A stretch of DNA of 64,000 nt from Polytrichum commune (Eukaryota; Streptophyta; Polytrichopsida; Polytrichales; Polytrichaceae). Below the pieces are notes generated by a model. That model saw nothing but the letters and a program-made list of their open reading frames with translations. It was not told the DNA's origin and made no database searches. The stretch is from contig OX485804.1 of NCBI GenBank assembly GCA_950295325.1, positions 56,296,001-56,360,000 of the forward strand, given 5' to 3'. Positions 11,487 through 22,970 of the stretch are shown here, piece by piece. A program made the position numbers and the translations under genes. Positions within the stretch are counted from its first letter, which is position 1. The number at the start of each line of letters is the position of its first letter.

Positions 11487-11631
11487 TCTAGTAAATTTTT
11501 CCCCACTTTACCTTTATTTTGCTGACATGTCATCACACGTGGACATTGTAAATCCTACGTGTCCGAATTAGGTTAATGTAATTACACAAAAAATTCGGTA
11601 AAATTCAAGTCCGTCAGGATAAAGACAGCAT

Positions 11632-11683
11632 CCGGCATAATGTCGTGACGGATACGTGTCGTGACGGCACGACATTATGCCGG
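11632..11683. repeat. inverted repeat with perfect 16-bp arms
   Basis: CCGGCATAATGTCGTG at 11632-11647 is the exact reverse complement of CACGACATTATGCCGG at 11668-11683, with a 20-nt spacer. The spacer repeats GTCGTGACGG, which is also part of the left arm and its flank. It could be a foldback end of a small transposon or a subterminal part of the hAT element. Confidence 0.75.
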
Positions 11684-11921
11684 GATTACCCTCCGTCACG
11701 ACACAATAGACAACCCTGACCCAGCCTCACTCTTTTTATACTTTTGATTGTTTCAATAACACTCCAAATGCAATTCTAAATAAGTTCTAAACATAAAACA
11801 AATATGAGTACTCATTTTGGGCTCATATGGCCCACATTTCAAAGTCACCAAGCCCAGCTCAACATAATGGCGAAGGAACACTAGAAAATCATTACTAATC
11901 ATTGCTAAACACAACACTTAC

Positions 11922-12715
11922 CAACTGCGCTTCTTTCCCAGCTTTCCCAGCCCGCCCAACGGTGGACCGGTTCTTCACTGACTTCTTTGCATTTGCCATT
12001 CTGATTGCCTTCTGCTCCGTTTCTGGACCAGTACTCACAGAGACGTGCCCACTAATCGGGCTCAATGTAAATCGGGCATTGTTTCTTTCTACTCAAAAAC
12101 CATGCTTTTATTTTAGACCTTTCAGTATTCATCTGCCTTTTTACTGCATTCTTGAATCCCTTCTTTGATAGTTTGTTCCCCACATATTCAAACTCATTGT
12201 CCAGGGCATTCCTTAGTTTCTCAATGTTGTAAGGCGATTGGTCCTTCCACTCCATACAACTCACGTCCAATATCCTAGGGACCAGGCTCCTAAGTGCTTC
12301 ATCAAATTCATTCTTACCTTCGCAACCTCCATCTATGCCTCCACCCGCCTTGACCCTTACCTTGTGCGGTTTCTGCCCCACAGCTTTCCTTGCATCCACT
12401 GACTCCTCTATTTCCTTCCTATGCGCTCTCCTCGCTGCCCTCGCCTCGCTCTCTGGCTTCAATGTGAGACCCTCGTTATGTGGGGCCGCGGGAGCTTGTT
12501 GTGGCTGCATCCAAGGACTAGGAAATTGTTGAGCCATCATTCATGGGGTGGGCTGACCCATCATCCACGGGCCATGTTGCCCCATCATCTATTGTTGTTG
12601 TTGTGTGGATGGCGGCGCCATCCATGGTTGTTGCCTCCAGGAGGAATTGGTCGGGAGTGCAGCTTCTGGTTGAGGAGGAGTTGTTGTTTTTGGGAGGGAG
12701 ACGTACGCCTTCGTG
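11922..12715 (-). pseudogene. CACTA/En-Spm-type plant transposase exon (PF03004-like), decayed
   Basis: Minus strand: a Gln/Pro/Met-rich start (QQPWMAPPSTQQQQ), then basic residues, then a conserved core (MEWKDQSPYNIEKLRNALDN, WFLSRKKQCPIYIEPD) and WARLCEYWS. The final part, in another frame, reads RMANAKKSVKNRSTVGRAGK and ends at a good donor (GTAAGT) at 11921. This is the layout of the plant Ptta/En/Spm transposase family. It has stops in the Gln-rich part (two), one replacing the residue after EPD at 12052-12054, and one frameshift between there and RMANAKK. It is a dead copy. The 5' edge of the exon is uncertain. Confidence 0.65.
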
Positions 12716-12920
12716 TAAAGAACCAACATCATCATGAGCGCATAATTACATTCATTTCGACAGTTCTGGTAATTGTCTTAGGAATTGTAAGCGACATGTT
12801 ACTACACAAGAACCTAGACACATGAAAACCGATTGAATTCGCAATTCTTCACATATTCACATCCAAAAACTACTGCATCGGATATTCTGAGACAAACTGG
12901 CAAGAAGGCATGGAAATTAC

Positions 12921-13077
12921 CTTTTTGGCTGGGCTCTTTAATATTTGCCGTGTGCGCCTCCTTGTTGTACTTGACCCTGGTAGATCCGAGGTGCCTCCTC
13001 GTAGTGAGTGAACATCTTCATCCTCTTCCTCATCTGCAAGTGGCTCACCAACGACACAATCAGGTACGTACGGACAG
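12921..13077 (-). pseudogene. probable upstream exon of the CACTA-type gene
   Basis: Between an acceptor-like CACCGCAG and a donor GTAATT (12919-12920 on the plus strand) the minus strand is open for about 51 codons. They contain PDCVVGEPLADEEEDEDVHS and TTRRRTRQILKSPAKK. Acidic-then-basic exons of this sort precede the Gln-rich exon in CACTA-type genes. The phase does not fit the exon proposed at 13743-13927 without a shift, so the joined model is not secure. Confidence 0.4.
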
Positions 13078-13742
13078 CTGCGGTGGCAATGACGATCGTG
13101 CAGGGTAGAGAAAAGTCACCGTGCAGAAATGTACCGAAATTGGAGCCACTAGAATCCCCCGTGCTTGTTCAATCAGAAATTGCAACGTGGTTTAGAGGGG
13201 TCGTTTCAAAGGGATCAGCTCTAGTGCTCAGCCAAGAAAAGATGTTAGTTGAAGCCTACAAACCCTTGTATATTGTTCCACCTTTGTGAATGGTGCAATG
13301 TCCCGGCTCCATGAATGCTGGAGCTCATGGAAATTTGTCAGTTGGTCAACAGTCCCTACACAATATATGGTGTAGGCTTCATATAGGTGCGGTTGGGACT
13401 AGGGTTTAGGGAATGTATGGGTTTTGAATGACTATAAATTACTACTTAATGACTAGTTTGCAACTAGTGGATGACTGGTGAATGACTGCTGACTGAATGT
13501 TAAATGATTAGTGAATAACTATTGAATGACTAGCGAATGACTAGTTGGATATGCAGGCAATGACTGGTTAAAGACCATAAAACCACTCTGACATACAAAT
13601 CCATGCCAAAAATTGTATCAATTTTGCAATATTGCAGACTTGCAAAGCTATATCTTCATTCCAAAAATTGTAGACCCCCTCTCCACTCACTTACCCATGT
13701 TCACATTTTATATCAACCATCGTCATGGTTGAGGACGCTCAC
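13078..13742. other. non-coding, with degenerate TGAATGACTAG repeats
   Basis: No ORF of interest. From about 13427 to 13560 the sequence is made of degenerate repeats of TGAATGACTAGT, GATGACTGGTGA and the like, spaced 10-14 bp. Confidence 0.5.
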
Positions 13743-13927
13743 CTGGACTGTACTCGTCCTCAGTCTTTGTCTCTACTGATTCCCCTGAACCCACCATGTC
13801 TTGAAAATCTTCTCGAGCCTCCAAGGTTGCAGTTTTCCGCAGTACTCTGTGGCTGCGGCGCACTCGTACCCCCGGTGCCGCCTGCCTAGCGATCAAAGCT
13901 GACTTCAGTGTGCCGAAGCTGTCATGC
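13743..13927 (-). CDS. candidate internal exon, product not recognised
   Basis: Minus strand: acceptor CATGCAG at 13928-13929, then about 61 open codons, then donor GTGAGC at 13737-13742. The product is basic, then acidic (RVRRSHRVLRKTATLEARED, SVETKTEDEYSPG). Both splice sites are good. It lies upstream of the CACTA-type exons on the same strand and could be an earlier exon of that gene, or of an unrelated one. Confidence 0.35.
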
Positions 13928-14049
13928 CTGCATGGAGCACAATGGATATTAGCATGCAACAATCTCTCAATAATTGAATGATACAAAATGAACAATACAT
14001 AATGAACGATACAAAATGCACTATACATCATGACCAATACAAACCTTCA

Positions 14050-15112
14050 TCACACCGCATTCTCAGCATATCAGAATCACCCCCTAAATCAGCTAAGCAT
14101 CGCTCGCTTATGAGCAAATAAGTGTGTATTCACTAAGCAAAAATCAAGACTAAGTTGAATGTGGGATATTTTTGTAGAATATCCACTTTCCCATGTCAAA
14201 GCATGCCAGTTGCCACATGGGTCAGAAAGGAAATTTAGAGGACTGCAAATTTAAATGGCTTACTCCCTAAGCATAAATACACACCAATCATGCTAGACAA
14301 ATCCTCAATCTTGTGAAAATCAGGTTTCTCCTGGACAAATCTTGCAGCAACTTAATTGAACTTGACCGATTTTATAAGTGATGCAAGAGGGTTGAAGAGG
14401 GAAATAGAGTTTAAGAATAAACAGAGTGATAATCAGGAGTCCCTGCTGACGAGGTTGCTGGTTCAAAAGGTGCTCATGAGGGGAGGGAGACTCACTTGTC
14501 AACACGTGGAGAATGCATCAACACAGTTAGGGTTACAGATTACAAAAATCCATGCTATGATGCCTGAAAGATATTTGAGAAAAGGCTCTTCACCAACCAT
14601 ATAGAAGGAAGTGACAAATGACTTTGAGCCTCTTTTTATTAAAAAACAAGAAGGGCTCCATTTGATATGCCTCTTGAGTCTTGACACCACATATCAAGGA
14701 CTGGAGACTGGTGGAGTACCAGGCCAACATAAGAGGGTTAAGACGATGGCATTGAAGGAGAGGACAACAAAGAAGCCAATAGGATAAATGATCAATGCCC
14801 AGGGTTCCTTAGAGATAGACATTGCAGATGCTGGACTAATGGTCAACACAGGAATGCCTCAAGGGATGAGGTGAAGCCGACACTAGTATCAGAGATGGAC
14901 TTTGGAGACTCTGGTCCACTGGAGCAACATATGAGTGCTCTAGAGGATGACTTAGTGCAGGAGGAAGAAGAAATGGATCTTAAGACTATGGGCATTGACA
15001 ATTAGCATAGAAGTAAGAGCCCTGTGAAGGACATGAACGTAGCCCCCTCCATAACCAGCTATTTACACTTTCCGTTACAAAAAAAAAAAATCCTATTGCT
15101 TATACGTGAACT
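14050..15112. other. no intact gene; possible decayed coding sequence on the plus strand
   Basis: From about 14340 to 15000 the plus strand has protein-like pieces interrupted by many stops and frame changes (for example HMSALEDDLVQEEEEMD near 14930-14985). I could not match them to a family. The rest is non-coding. Confidence 0.35.
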
Positions 15113-15120
15113 ATCCTAGT
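15113..15120. repeat. target-site duplication (left), ATCCTAGT
   Basis: Exact 8-bp match to 16548-16555, flanking the hAT element. Confidence 0.92.
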
Positions 15121-16547
15121 CAGTGTATATGATTGACAAAGTTTTTGCAAGTTTTTCTCTTTTGACACGCAAAAACTTGCACAAAAAAAAAATGCACGTC
15201 AATTGACACGCACAATCTAGAAATTGACACGTACTGTGACTTGTGAAGAAAAAAACCACACGTCAATTGACACACTAGAAATTGAAGTGACATGTATTAC
15301 TTGAGTACTATAAAGTGCAGCTCAAGTATCCGGAAAACATAACCCATAACAATAGGAGAACTTCCTACACTCACTCACATACTTAAGTTCAACTTTGCTC
15401 TTGCAATTTCCTTTGTAACCGGGAGCTAAGACGGTGATCGGAGAGCGAGACTAACTAGGAACATGGCGAGGTAAATATTTGTATCACCGTGGTGCTTGCA
15501 CATCCTCCACTCCATATGAGTTTTTTCTTGCTTCCAACCAATGTGAGTTTTTCTTGCTTTCAACCAAAGTTGTTTTGAGCAATTCCCTTTGAATCGCAAA
15601 GCTCCCTTGTTGAAAGCATCTGAATCCCTTTGAGCTTTCTTGGAGCTGGAGAGGCTTCTTATTGCAAAAATGACGTAGAAGTGGCACGAAAGGTGCTTTC
15701 GGTTAGGATTGATTGTAGCGCACTTTGTTCCAGAGTTAATTGTTCTGTTGGGATAATTAACCTGTAATTATGAAGTTGTGATTGTGTGGTTGCTTTCCAC
15801 TTCCCTGCCTCTCTGGAAACACCTGGAACCAATTAATTCCCAACGATAATCAATATTCCTTCTTGTAACAACCTTTTGTTGGCCAACACACTAGAAGTGT
15901 TTCTATATTTCACAATTCCAGTTCAGAGACCTAGATCAGACCTCACCAATTGAACAACTTTTTATTCTTTTTCTTTACCTCTAAAGGATATAATATGCTT
16001 CAAGAGGATATCGGTTGATATTGATTGTTCAACATATAGGTAGATAGATAAATAGATACATTCAACTAGAATCAAGCAAAGGGAGGAGCATACGTAATTG
16101 TGAGCCTCAGAGCCTCCGTACTAAAGTGCAAGAGTCACCCATGCTGATCACCTTTGAGAGTTTTTGTCCATGCTTTTGGCAGAGACATAGCAGAGTCTGG
16201 TTGCAGATTCAGAAGCAAAAAGTGGAGGAAAATGCCTAAATTCAAGGCTCTCGACTTCTTTTCTGTATGTCGTGCATTTCTCTCTAATCGCATTGCATAA
16301 GTGGAGAAACATGCGAGACCGAAGGATACTTATGCTCGATTGATAGTTTTTTTTGTTACAAATCAAGTTTGTTTTTTATTATTCAAAATATTAGTTTTCT
16401 AAAATATTGTGTAAGCCAAAAATTGAGGTGACATTTTGGAATAAAATGTAGATGTCAATTGACATTCATTTTTGTTTTTGAAAACGTCACGTGACACTTT
16501 GGATTTGAGGTTGAACGTCACATGAAATTTGTCAAACATACACACTG
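15121..16547. mobile_element. complete non-autonomous hAT element, 1427 bp
   Basis: The ends are inverted repeats: CAGTGTATATGATTGACAAA on the left, and CAGTGTGTATGTTTGACAAA as the complement of the right end. Flanks carry the same 8-bp direct repeat ATCCTAGT at 15113-15120 and 16548-16555, the duplication size of hAT elements. Subterminal copies of the palindrome GTCAATTGAC lie at 15198, 15262 and 16454. A TATA-like box at 15309, a leader, then ATGGCGAG followed by a donor GTAAAT (near 15460-15475) look like the kept 5' end of a transposase gene whose body has been lost. No ORF longer than about 70 codons is present. The left 893 bp are identical to 63108-64000. Confidence 0.93.
15309..15314 (+). 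promoter_or_regulatory. TATA-like box within the non-autonomous hAT element
   Basis: TATAAA, followed by a CA-rich leader and an ATG with a downstream splice donor. An identical box is in the second copy near 63296. Prediction from sequence only. Confidence 0.4.
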
Positions 16548-16555
16548 ATCCTAGT
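16548..16555. repeat. target-site duplication (right), ATCCTAGT
   Basis: Exact 8-bp match to 15113-15120. Confidence 0.92.
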
Positions 16556-16971
16556 CCCCCTTCTGAGTGTAGCAACTACATGCCACATATAGAAACTTTC
16601 CTCAACAGTTGCGGTTATTGGCACCCTGTTCCACTTTAATAATCTTCAATTCCTCCAGACCAGCTACATGAGACAATTCAGAAAACCCTATGCATGTAAT
16701 AGAGGAACCTTGAGGAAATATCAACAGCAAATAAAATTTTGCAGAGGAAAATTCACTTTACTGGTTGGTTATGGACAATCTTTTCATGATCTGATACTTA
16801 ATTTTCAATTGTCTCCAATTTCTAAAGCTATTTCTAATTAGTGCCTTGACATACAGTGGGCTTAGGATTGTTGGATTTCTCTTACAAGAGTGAGTACTAA
16901 GTTCTGAAAAGCTTTAATTCTCTATGAGATGTACTCTGGCCCTTGATGAATTGGGCTCAATATGGACACAG
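16556..16971. other. non-coding, immediately upstream of the peptidase exons
   Basis: I looked here for the preceding peptidase exon (expected motifs such as VDVNYGGS) and did not find it. The sequence has no long ORF. It probably represents intron. Confidence 0.4.
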
Positions 16972-19396
16972 GATATGGCAGGGCATATCGGGAGCGACTT
17001 TATGGGAAATGGGGCATTGTGGATGTAAATGACTGTTGTAGTTGTGCTGAACATCTGGTACAATACCTGGGTGCTGATTTTACTGATGATATGCTATTTG
17101 AGGATTCTTTTTGATGTTTTCAAAGTAACAGTTATTCATAGCACAAATTTGTCTTACACTTATAGCCTGCAGCTTTAAAACTCAGGTCTTGCATCAGTCT
17201 TGAGATAGTATGGTTATTTATGCTTGACTAAAAGGTTGATTCACAAATGAAAGTTTTCTTAATAAGTAAGAATAATATTGGATATGTCTTTGACAGGTAA
17301 GTACAGGAGAGGTTGACGGCAAGCGATTGTGCATTGATGGGCGCTCAGCAGGCGGTTACACCACCCTGGCTGCTCTTGTGTTCAGCAATACTTTTAATGC
17401 TGGGGCATCTCTATATGGGGTAAAATATTCGTTCTCTAGATTTTTGAGCTATGTATTTGGTTTTTTTAAGATCAGTGATGAGTGTTTGTGGGATGTTTGA
17501 TGTAAAATTTATAGAATGATTTTAATCAGTGAGCTTGGTATGCAACAAGCTGCCAATCTTGGGTCCTTGTGCTATGTTAAACAATGATACAGTGCTACAA
17601 ACTTGAACAGTTCATTGTTGCACTAAAATCTTTGTTGGCGCATCAAATTTCTGAAACTTTCCTACTCTCGCGTTTGAACTTTGAGATGTTGGCACCTGGA
17701 ACTTGTCCTAGTAATGTGCAGGGTGTTGCCTTGTGAATCTTTTAAAAGTCACTCTAATTTGACACCGAGAATAACTGAATCCAAATCTGTCCCACTTGCA
17801 TAGTCTTGATTTTGACTTAATCTTTGTTAGTGAACCGGGTATAGAGAAATGGGAAGAGGTTGAGCATTGCAGGTTTTAATAGTGAAGCTTTAAGCTGAAT
17901 CGGTCTCTATGTGGTGGTTCATTTTTGACAGCTCAGCGATTTGACATGTTTTGAAGATGAAACTCACAAGTTTGAATCCCGCTACATTTCTACCCTCGTT
18001 GGTATGTTATGGAACTTTTAAAAGGTCTTCGTTCGGGTTTCATGTTTGCTTGATACCTGACAATGGGCATTTATTTATCAGATGGTCGCATATTGTTCCT
18101 GATCTGGCTTGGGAAATGTGTAATGAGTAATGCCAGATTATAATATAGTATTGGGTTCAGTTTGCATGCCATGGGATGCCGGATGGAAGTTTCTTAATTG
18201 AAGTTGGTGACTTCTCAGTAAGATAGGATTTTTTTCTAATTTCTTCTTGCAGGTACTGGCAACTTCAAGCAAACACTTCATTCATGTCCCTTTGCTATGC
18301 AAATTATTATCTATGCATTAGATTTCAGACATCTTCTTACAAATCACTTGTTTATTTTTTTAATATCCAGGGGGAGAGGACAAAAAAAAAACACTACGTG
18401 ATCGGTCTCCCCTCTACTTTCTGGACAAGCTCTCATGTCCCATGATCCTCTTTCAGGGACTTGAAGATAAAGTACGTCCTTTCTCTATCTGTTATATTGA
18501 ACTTCAGCAGTGTGAGAAGCTGATAGCAACTGGGGCAACCTCAATACAGAGCTGACATACATCTCATTTTGTTGGCAAAGATATATATAAATATACATAT
18601 AAAGCTGTTGAGTTTCATTTAACACTCTTGAAGCAGGAAAGCACATATTTACAGGTGGAACTGAAGCTACAGTGGATGTTATACCCATTAACGTTATCTG
18701 CTCATATAAAGATGAACTCCTTTTTTAACATTTTTGGTACCACTTGAACACTTCTTATACATTATAAATTGTCAAATGTGGGGTGAAACTCCCTACCAAA
18801 CCATGAGTTTCTGAGAGACTTTAAGGATAACTCTATTTGTGCAGAGGTCATTGACAACTTGCAATGCTTGTGTGGCCTATACAAGAACTTGGGATAACTT
18901 TGTTATTGTCTGCAGGTAGTGCCACCCAACCAGGCAAGGTTGATTTATGAGGCAGTCAAGAGTAAGGGCCTCCCGGTAGCTCTTGTTGAGTACGAGGGTG
19001 AACAACATGGATTTCTGAAGGTCTTCGCTCTATTACCATTCAATACTCGAAAAACAAACCTTGTCTACTGATCAATTTAAGATTCATAACTGAACATAAT
19101 TGAAGCCATGAGAACTTCCCACGTGTATGGCTTTGTTTGACTGGAAATCTGCAGTCTGTTACATGGTTTGTCCTTGTCTTGTGTACTTTCCATGATACTA
19201 AAGGTTAGAGGTTGTGGAGATGCATTGATTCAGAACACGTGAAAATTTTAACTTCTGGTTGGGTGGGGTTATTATTCAGGCTGAGAACATCTGCAACACA
19301 CTGCAGCAAGAAATGGTGTTTTTTGCTCGTATGATAGGTGGATTCCAAGTTGCAGATGATGTAACTCCAGTCAAGGTGGACAATTTTGACAAGTGA
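16972..19396 (+). CDS. acylaminoacyl-peptidase-like serine peptidase, C-terminal exons (S9 family)
   Basis: Six exons can be set by splice sites and frame: 16972-17057, 17297-17419, 17932-18001, 18371-18471, 18916-19020 and 19280-19396. They give about 199 codons ending in TGA. The product matches the C-terminal alpha/beta-hydrolase domain of the plant dipeptidyl aminopeptidase/acylaminoacyl-peptidase-like protein. The serine motif is GRSAGG, the Asp region QGLEDKV and the His region EGEQHGF, so all three catalytic residues remain. Such enzymes remove N-terminal acyl residues or peptides from oligopeptides. The usual protein is over 600 residues; the N-terminal propeller part and the exon before [10 protein letters not shown] were not found in the window. 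The last internal donor (GTCTTC, 19021) is weak. It is either a gene with distant 5' exons or a truncated copy; the open frames favour recent or present function. Confidence 0.8.
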
Positions 19397-20137
19397 GCAT
19401 TCTTAGAGAGGGTCAAGTGCTTAAATAATGGACTTCCTTGCCCTGCCCCAGAGGCAATCAGCTTTGGTACTTCTAGAAAGAAACCTTAGAGATCTGTTGT
19501 ACCTTAGACCATTTTCCTTGTGAGTTTGCAATAACTCGTATGAACTTCTGAATCATATAAGGAAAGTTGCAGTACTGTTCACCTTACAAACAGATTGTAA
19601 GAACGAGTGATCTGGTTTGAATCACTCAACAGAACTAGGAGGCCAGTAACCCCATGACTTATGAGTTATGGAGGAAGTAATTTTGAGGTTATTTACCTGT
19701 GATTGTATGCTGCAACACATCACAAGTTCTAGATTTTTTGTCTGCAACAGTGACTAATTATACATTCTAATATAAGAGTGTGTAGTATACATCTCTTATG
19801 ATGAATTTTGGAAGTTGTATGCTTTGGAAATATATATTTGGACATCATGGAATTTGAAGCTGAATGAACTAGGTGTATGTGTGCATTAGATTTTCCCAAC
19901 ATTTGGACTCTCTTGAACATCAAAGGATTTCCAATTTATCAAGTTAGTGTTCTATTATGAAGTTCTTAGCCATCATGAAGCTCAATACATGTTCTCACAA
20001 AACTTTGCAACCTAAATGCTTAGAGTCTTTCAAGCCTCATAATCACCCATTCTTAAGCAAAATTACACTAAAATAGATATTTAGTGTTTGATACACTAAA
20101 TACGAACACATACAGGAAATGTCAGAGCTACACAAGA
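19397..20137. other. 3' flank of the peptidase gene, non-coding
   Basis: AT-rich DNA without a credible ORF; the 3' untranslated region must lie in its first part. Near 20080-20105 TTTAGTG and CACTAAA pieces of the MITE family begin. Confidence 0.4.
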
Positions 20138-20515
20138 AGATCAGATTGGTTGCACGGACACTATAGAACATTAACACATCTACTTAGTATAAAATTACAC
20201 CAACAATAAAAAGTTTTAACAGTGTGTAACTCCAAATAGTCAGTGACACTAAATACCATAAATGGTATAGTAGGAAAAAGAGGGGGGGGGGTAGCGGAAC
20301 ATCTCATAATGACATGCTCTGAGATTTCATGGTGCATGAAATTTGTGCAAATAGTTATGGTTGGCGTAAGGCCCACTAGACATAATATCAAGGGTGGGTC
20401 GAACGGGCATTTCAATCACGCTGATCCTATCAAGGGTCAGCGTTTCTTCTCTCTCTCTGGTTAGCGTAATGGAAATGACACCAACATGGATGTTTCAAGA
20501 GTAAATGTGCTTCAT
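20138..20515 (+). repeat. dispersed repeat, copy 1 (partner at 58645-58925)
   Basis: It shares, in the same order and orientation with 58645-58925, the blocks CAGATTGGTTGC, ACATCTACTTAGT, GACACTAAATACCAT, CGGAACATCTCATAATGACA and ACACCAACATGGATGTTTCA. This copy has an extra stretch of about 100 bp before the last block. The contained CACTAAATACCATAAATGGTATAG matches the MITE termini seen at 22451-22970. Confidence 0.7.
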
Positions 20516-21466
20516 AAGGAATCATCTCTTTGCTAAGTCATTGATGATAAAAGATTTACGTTTGGTCGTTGTTATCTCGTTCGGTAACATTGGCGATGGC
20601 ACTAGTCAAGCGTAAACACTATGTGCACTACAACGAACAATTTAGGAATTGCTCCTAATCATGTAATTCCCAGGGAACACTTACCTCGAATTCCCCAGCT
20701 CAATCGTATGTCACTTAATTAAATGGTGTTGTATTTTGTGGATGTACTGCACAACCATACGATACTAGTGCTACAATACATACATATGCATAGTTGCACT
20801 CTTACATTACAAAAATATAACTCCTATATTATGTACGCACCATATACATTACTGTAGTTCATTGGACATATGATGCAAGAACTTCATCTCACATACAAAT
20901 TTTACCATACATATAACGCTTGGAATGACAAACAATATGGTGCCTAGGTTACAAAAATGTGCTCAATGGCAAGTTTATAAACGACATAATGAATCAACAA
21001 AAGTAGGCTTGTGCACATCCAAATACTATGAGGTCTATCTAAAAGGCCACCTCAACCCTCATTGCGCTACTGCTCTCATCACAAATGATTCACACATTCA
21101 AGCAGTTTCCATACTACATGCATATTCATCCTCACTTCCTTGGTGAGCCAATAATCTAATCAAGGCCTCAAAAGTCCAGGAGCTAATTAATTAAGCAAGT
21201 CGCGAAACACACGTCCTGATTCCGACTACTGTTCTCCCTCTTTAGTATGACACGTTTGGAAAACACACACACACACAAAAAAAAAAGGGTCGTATTATCG
21301 AGGTGTTATCTTCTCATTGGTATGACAAATGGCGTAAAGTTGTCGTGTTATGGAGGGAATACGAAAACATAAGTAATTATATGAGCTTAGAAATAAATAC
21401 AACGAGTTTTAGCGATATAGACGGTATGAAATAATAACTCATAACTCCAAACAAATACAAATATTC
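20516..21466. other. non-coding AT-rich stretch
   Basis: No gene recognised. The plus-strand ORF at 20925-21146 has no domain and no splice context, and looks like chance. Confidence 0.4.
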
Positions 21467-21886
21467 TCAAGAACTCTTGAAGTAAGAGTCCAAAGTTCTC
21501 TGGTGTTGCCTACCCAAGTTAGCAACTGTCATCTTATCTAAATTCCCTACTAACTTTTGAAAACTAATAATTTCATTAACTCCAAAATATAAAGAGCTCT
21601 CTAATAAGAAACTAGACAACAATGATGCATGGCGTTTAGCATCACTAAGCTTTACTGCAGGTGGAGCAACATCATCCACATCTATTGAATCTAAATCAAC
21701 ATTGAAGTCTAAGTCTTGTGCAAAATTGGTTCCCAAAGCAGCATGCACCAACTCATCAATACTCAATTCTAGGTCAGTAATCTCTTCCTCTTTCATCTAA
21801 ATGCCAGCCTCGATTAACATCTCATCATCACCCAATCGCAACTTTGAAATAGACTCTACTAACCCTAACCATTTCCATTCTACATT
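21467..21886 (-). pseudogene. C-terminal fragment of a transposase-like protein, possibly pogo/Tigger type
   Basis: Minus strand, frame open for about 140 codons with one TAG just before ATG 21796. Upstream codons read NVEWKWLGLVESISKL, then the acidic EEEITDLELSIDELVHA, then AKRHASLLSSFLLESS and GNLDKMTVANLGRQHQRTLD up to the stop. An acidic helix followed by a short helical tail resembles the C-terminus of CENP-B/Tigger-like DDE transposases in plants, but the catalytic core is absent, so the family call is weak. No start or terminal repeats were found. Confidence 0.35.
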
Positions 21887-22450
21887 AGTGAACCCTAATT
21901 CTCATTAAGTTGCCAATGATAAGTGAAGTTCCCACGTGAAAATGGATGTGTTTTAGATGTACATAACATAGATGAAAGGAGTTGTAGCATTAACTACGTC
22001 TTTAATATGCCAAAACGGGGATTCTAAATGTCGCATTATCGAGTGCCGTAGTCATATAAAAGAGGGAGTTTTGGACTACTAAAAAGTTTGGTCTCACATA
22101 AATATATTGTAATATTGAGGTCTATGTTACGAGAATGAAAGTAGTTGAGCGAATTTACTAATTTCAGTGTCAATCTGGTATCTTGTGAATTATTCTTGAA
22201 GTGCCACTACTAAGCTACTCACATCACATGTTTCCTTAACCCCTAATGTCCCATGAGGATGTTGTCCAACTAAGAAATTTTGGAAGGGGTGGGTGACGAT
22301 GCAAATGAACTCATTTTTGTTCGTTTTTGTTGTTGTTGTTGTTGTTATGGCAATAGACGGCATAGGTACCTACTTCCAACGATAAAATGGTTCGTTTTTC
22401 TTTTCTTAGATGTCCTCAAATTTTGTGTGCAACCGATGACCCTTTTTCAT
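21887..22450. other. non-coding, with a (GTT)n tract
   Basis: A GTT microsatellite of about eight units lies near 22323-22346. No gene is seen; the short ORF over it is a product of the repeat. Confidence 0.45.
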
Positions 22451-22970
22451 TACACCATTTGTGATATTTAGTGTCACATGCGTAATAATGTCACTTACCC
22501 TATTTTGAGGTGTATCCTAGGTTACACTAACGATCGGCAACTTCACCATTAGTGTCACCTCATGACACTTGGTTGGAGTATGTTCAATAGTGTCATGAGG
22601 TGTATGCCTATGTTACATAATGGTCTTCAAGTTGACAAAAAGCATAGTACACAAAATACGACTTTGGCTTTAGTATATCTCAAGAATATCTTCCTCTTGC
22701 ATACCAAAATGTGAACAAATAACACGTGCCATTACTATGCTCAATAGTTTGTTCCCCTTGCGTACCACGATGCATAACTTTCACTTCAAGTAACCCAATG
22801 TGCTATGATAAGGGTTATAATGCAAATAAATGTTCAATATAAAAGTTACTTGTGTTGACAAATAGTATCATATTGGTAATTAGTTGAAGTGACACTTTGA
22901 GACCTCTAGACATCTAGTTTGGATTGTTCGCCCAATAGTGTGCGTGGCACTAAATACCACAAATGGTGTA
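22451..22970. mobile_element. MITE with about 27-bp terminal inverted repeats
   Basis: TACACCATTTGTGATATTTA at 22451-22470, followed by GTGTCAC, is mirrored by GTGGCAC and TAAATACCACAAATGGTGTA at 22944-22970, with two mismatches. If TA is the target duplication, the element runs CACCATTTGTG...CACAAATGGTG, a Tc1/mariner (Stowaway-like) arrangement. Inside, CACCTCATGACAC (22556-22568) and GTGTCATGAGGTG (22590-22602) form a second perfect inverted repeat. No coding capacity. Confidence 0.6.

Larger units (their letters stand above)
11016..11900. other. upstream region of the hAT gene, non-coding
   Basis: No gene. It contains a G-rich minisatellite (11208-11486), a large hairpin (11632-11683), and near 11740-11835 a stretch (CACTCTTTTTATACTTTT, then CATTTTGGGCTCA) resembling the 5' end of the solo LTR in the same orientation. 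That last stretch is probably a diverged LTR remnant, but its other end was not found. Confidence 0.45.

Noticed and set aside
11189-11536. 115-codon Pro/Ser-rich minus-strand ORF
   Set aside because: It is only the translation of the C-rich strand of the minisatellite.
11740-11835. A third LTR of the same family
   Set aside because: Only one end resembles the LTR start (TGAGCCCAAAATGAG). The other end and a target duplication could not be found, so no element is called.
15484-15687. 67-codon minus-strand ORF, repeated at 63471-63674
   Set aside because: It is repeated only because it lies within the two hAT copies. No similarity to a transposase was seen.
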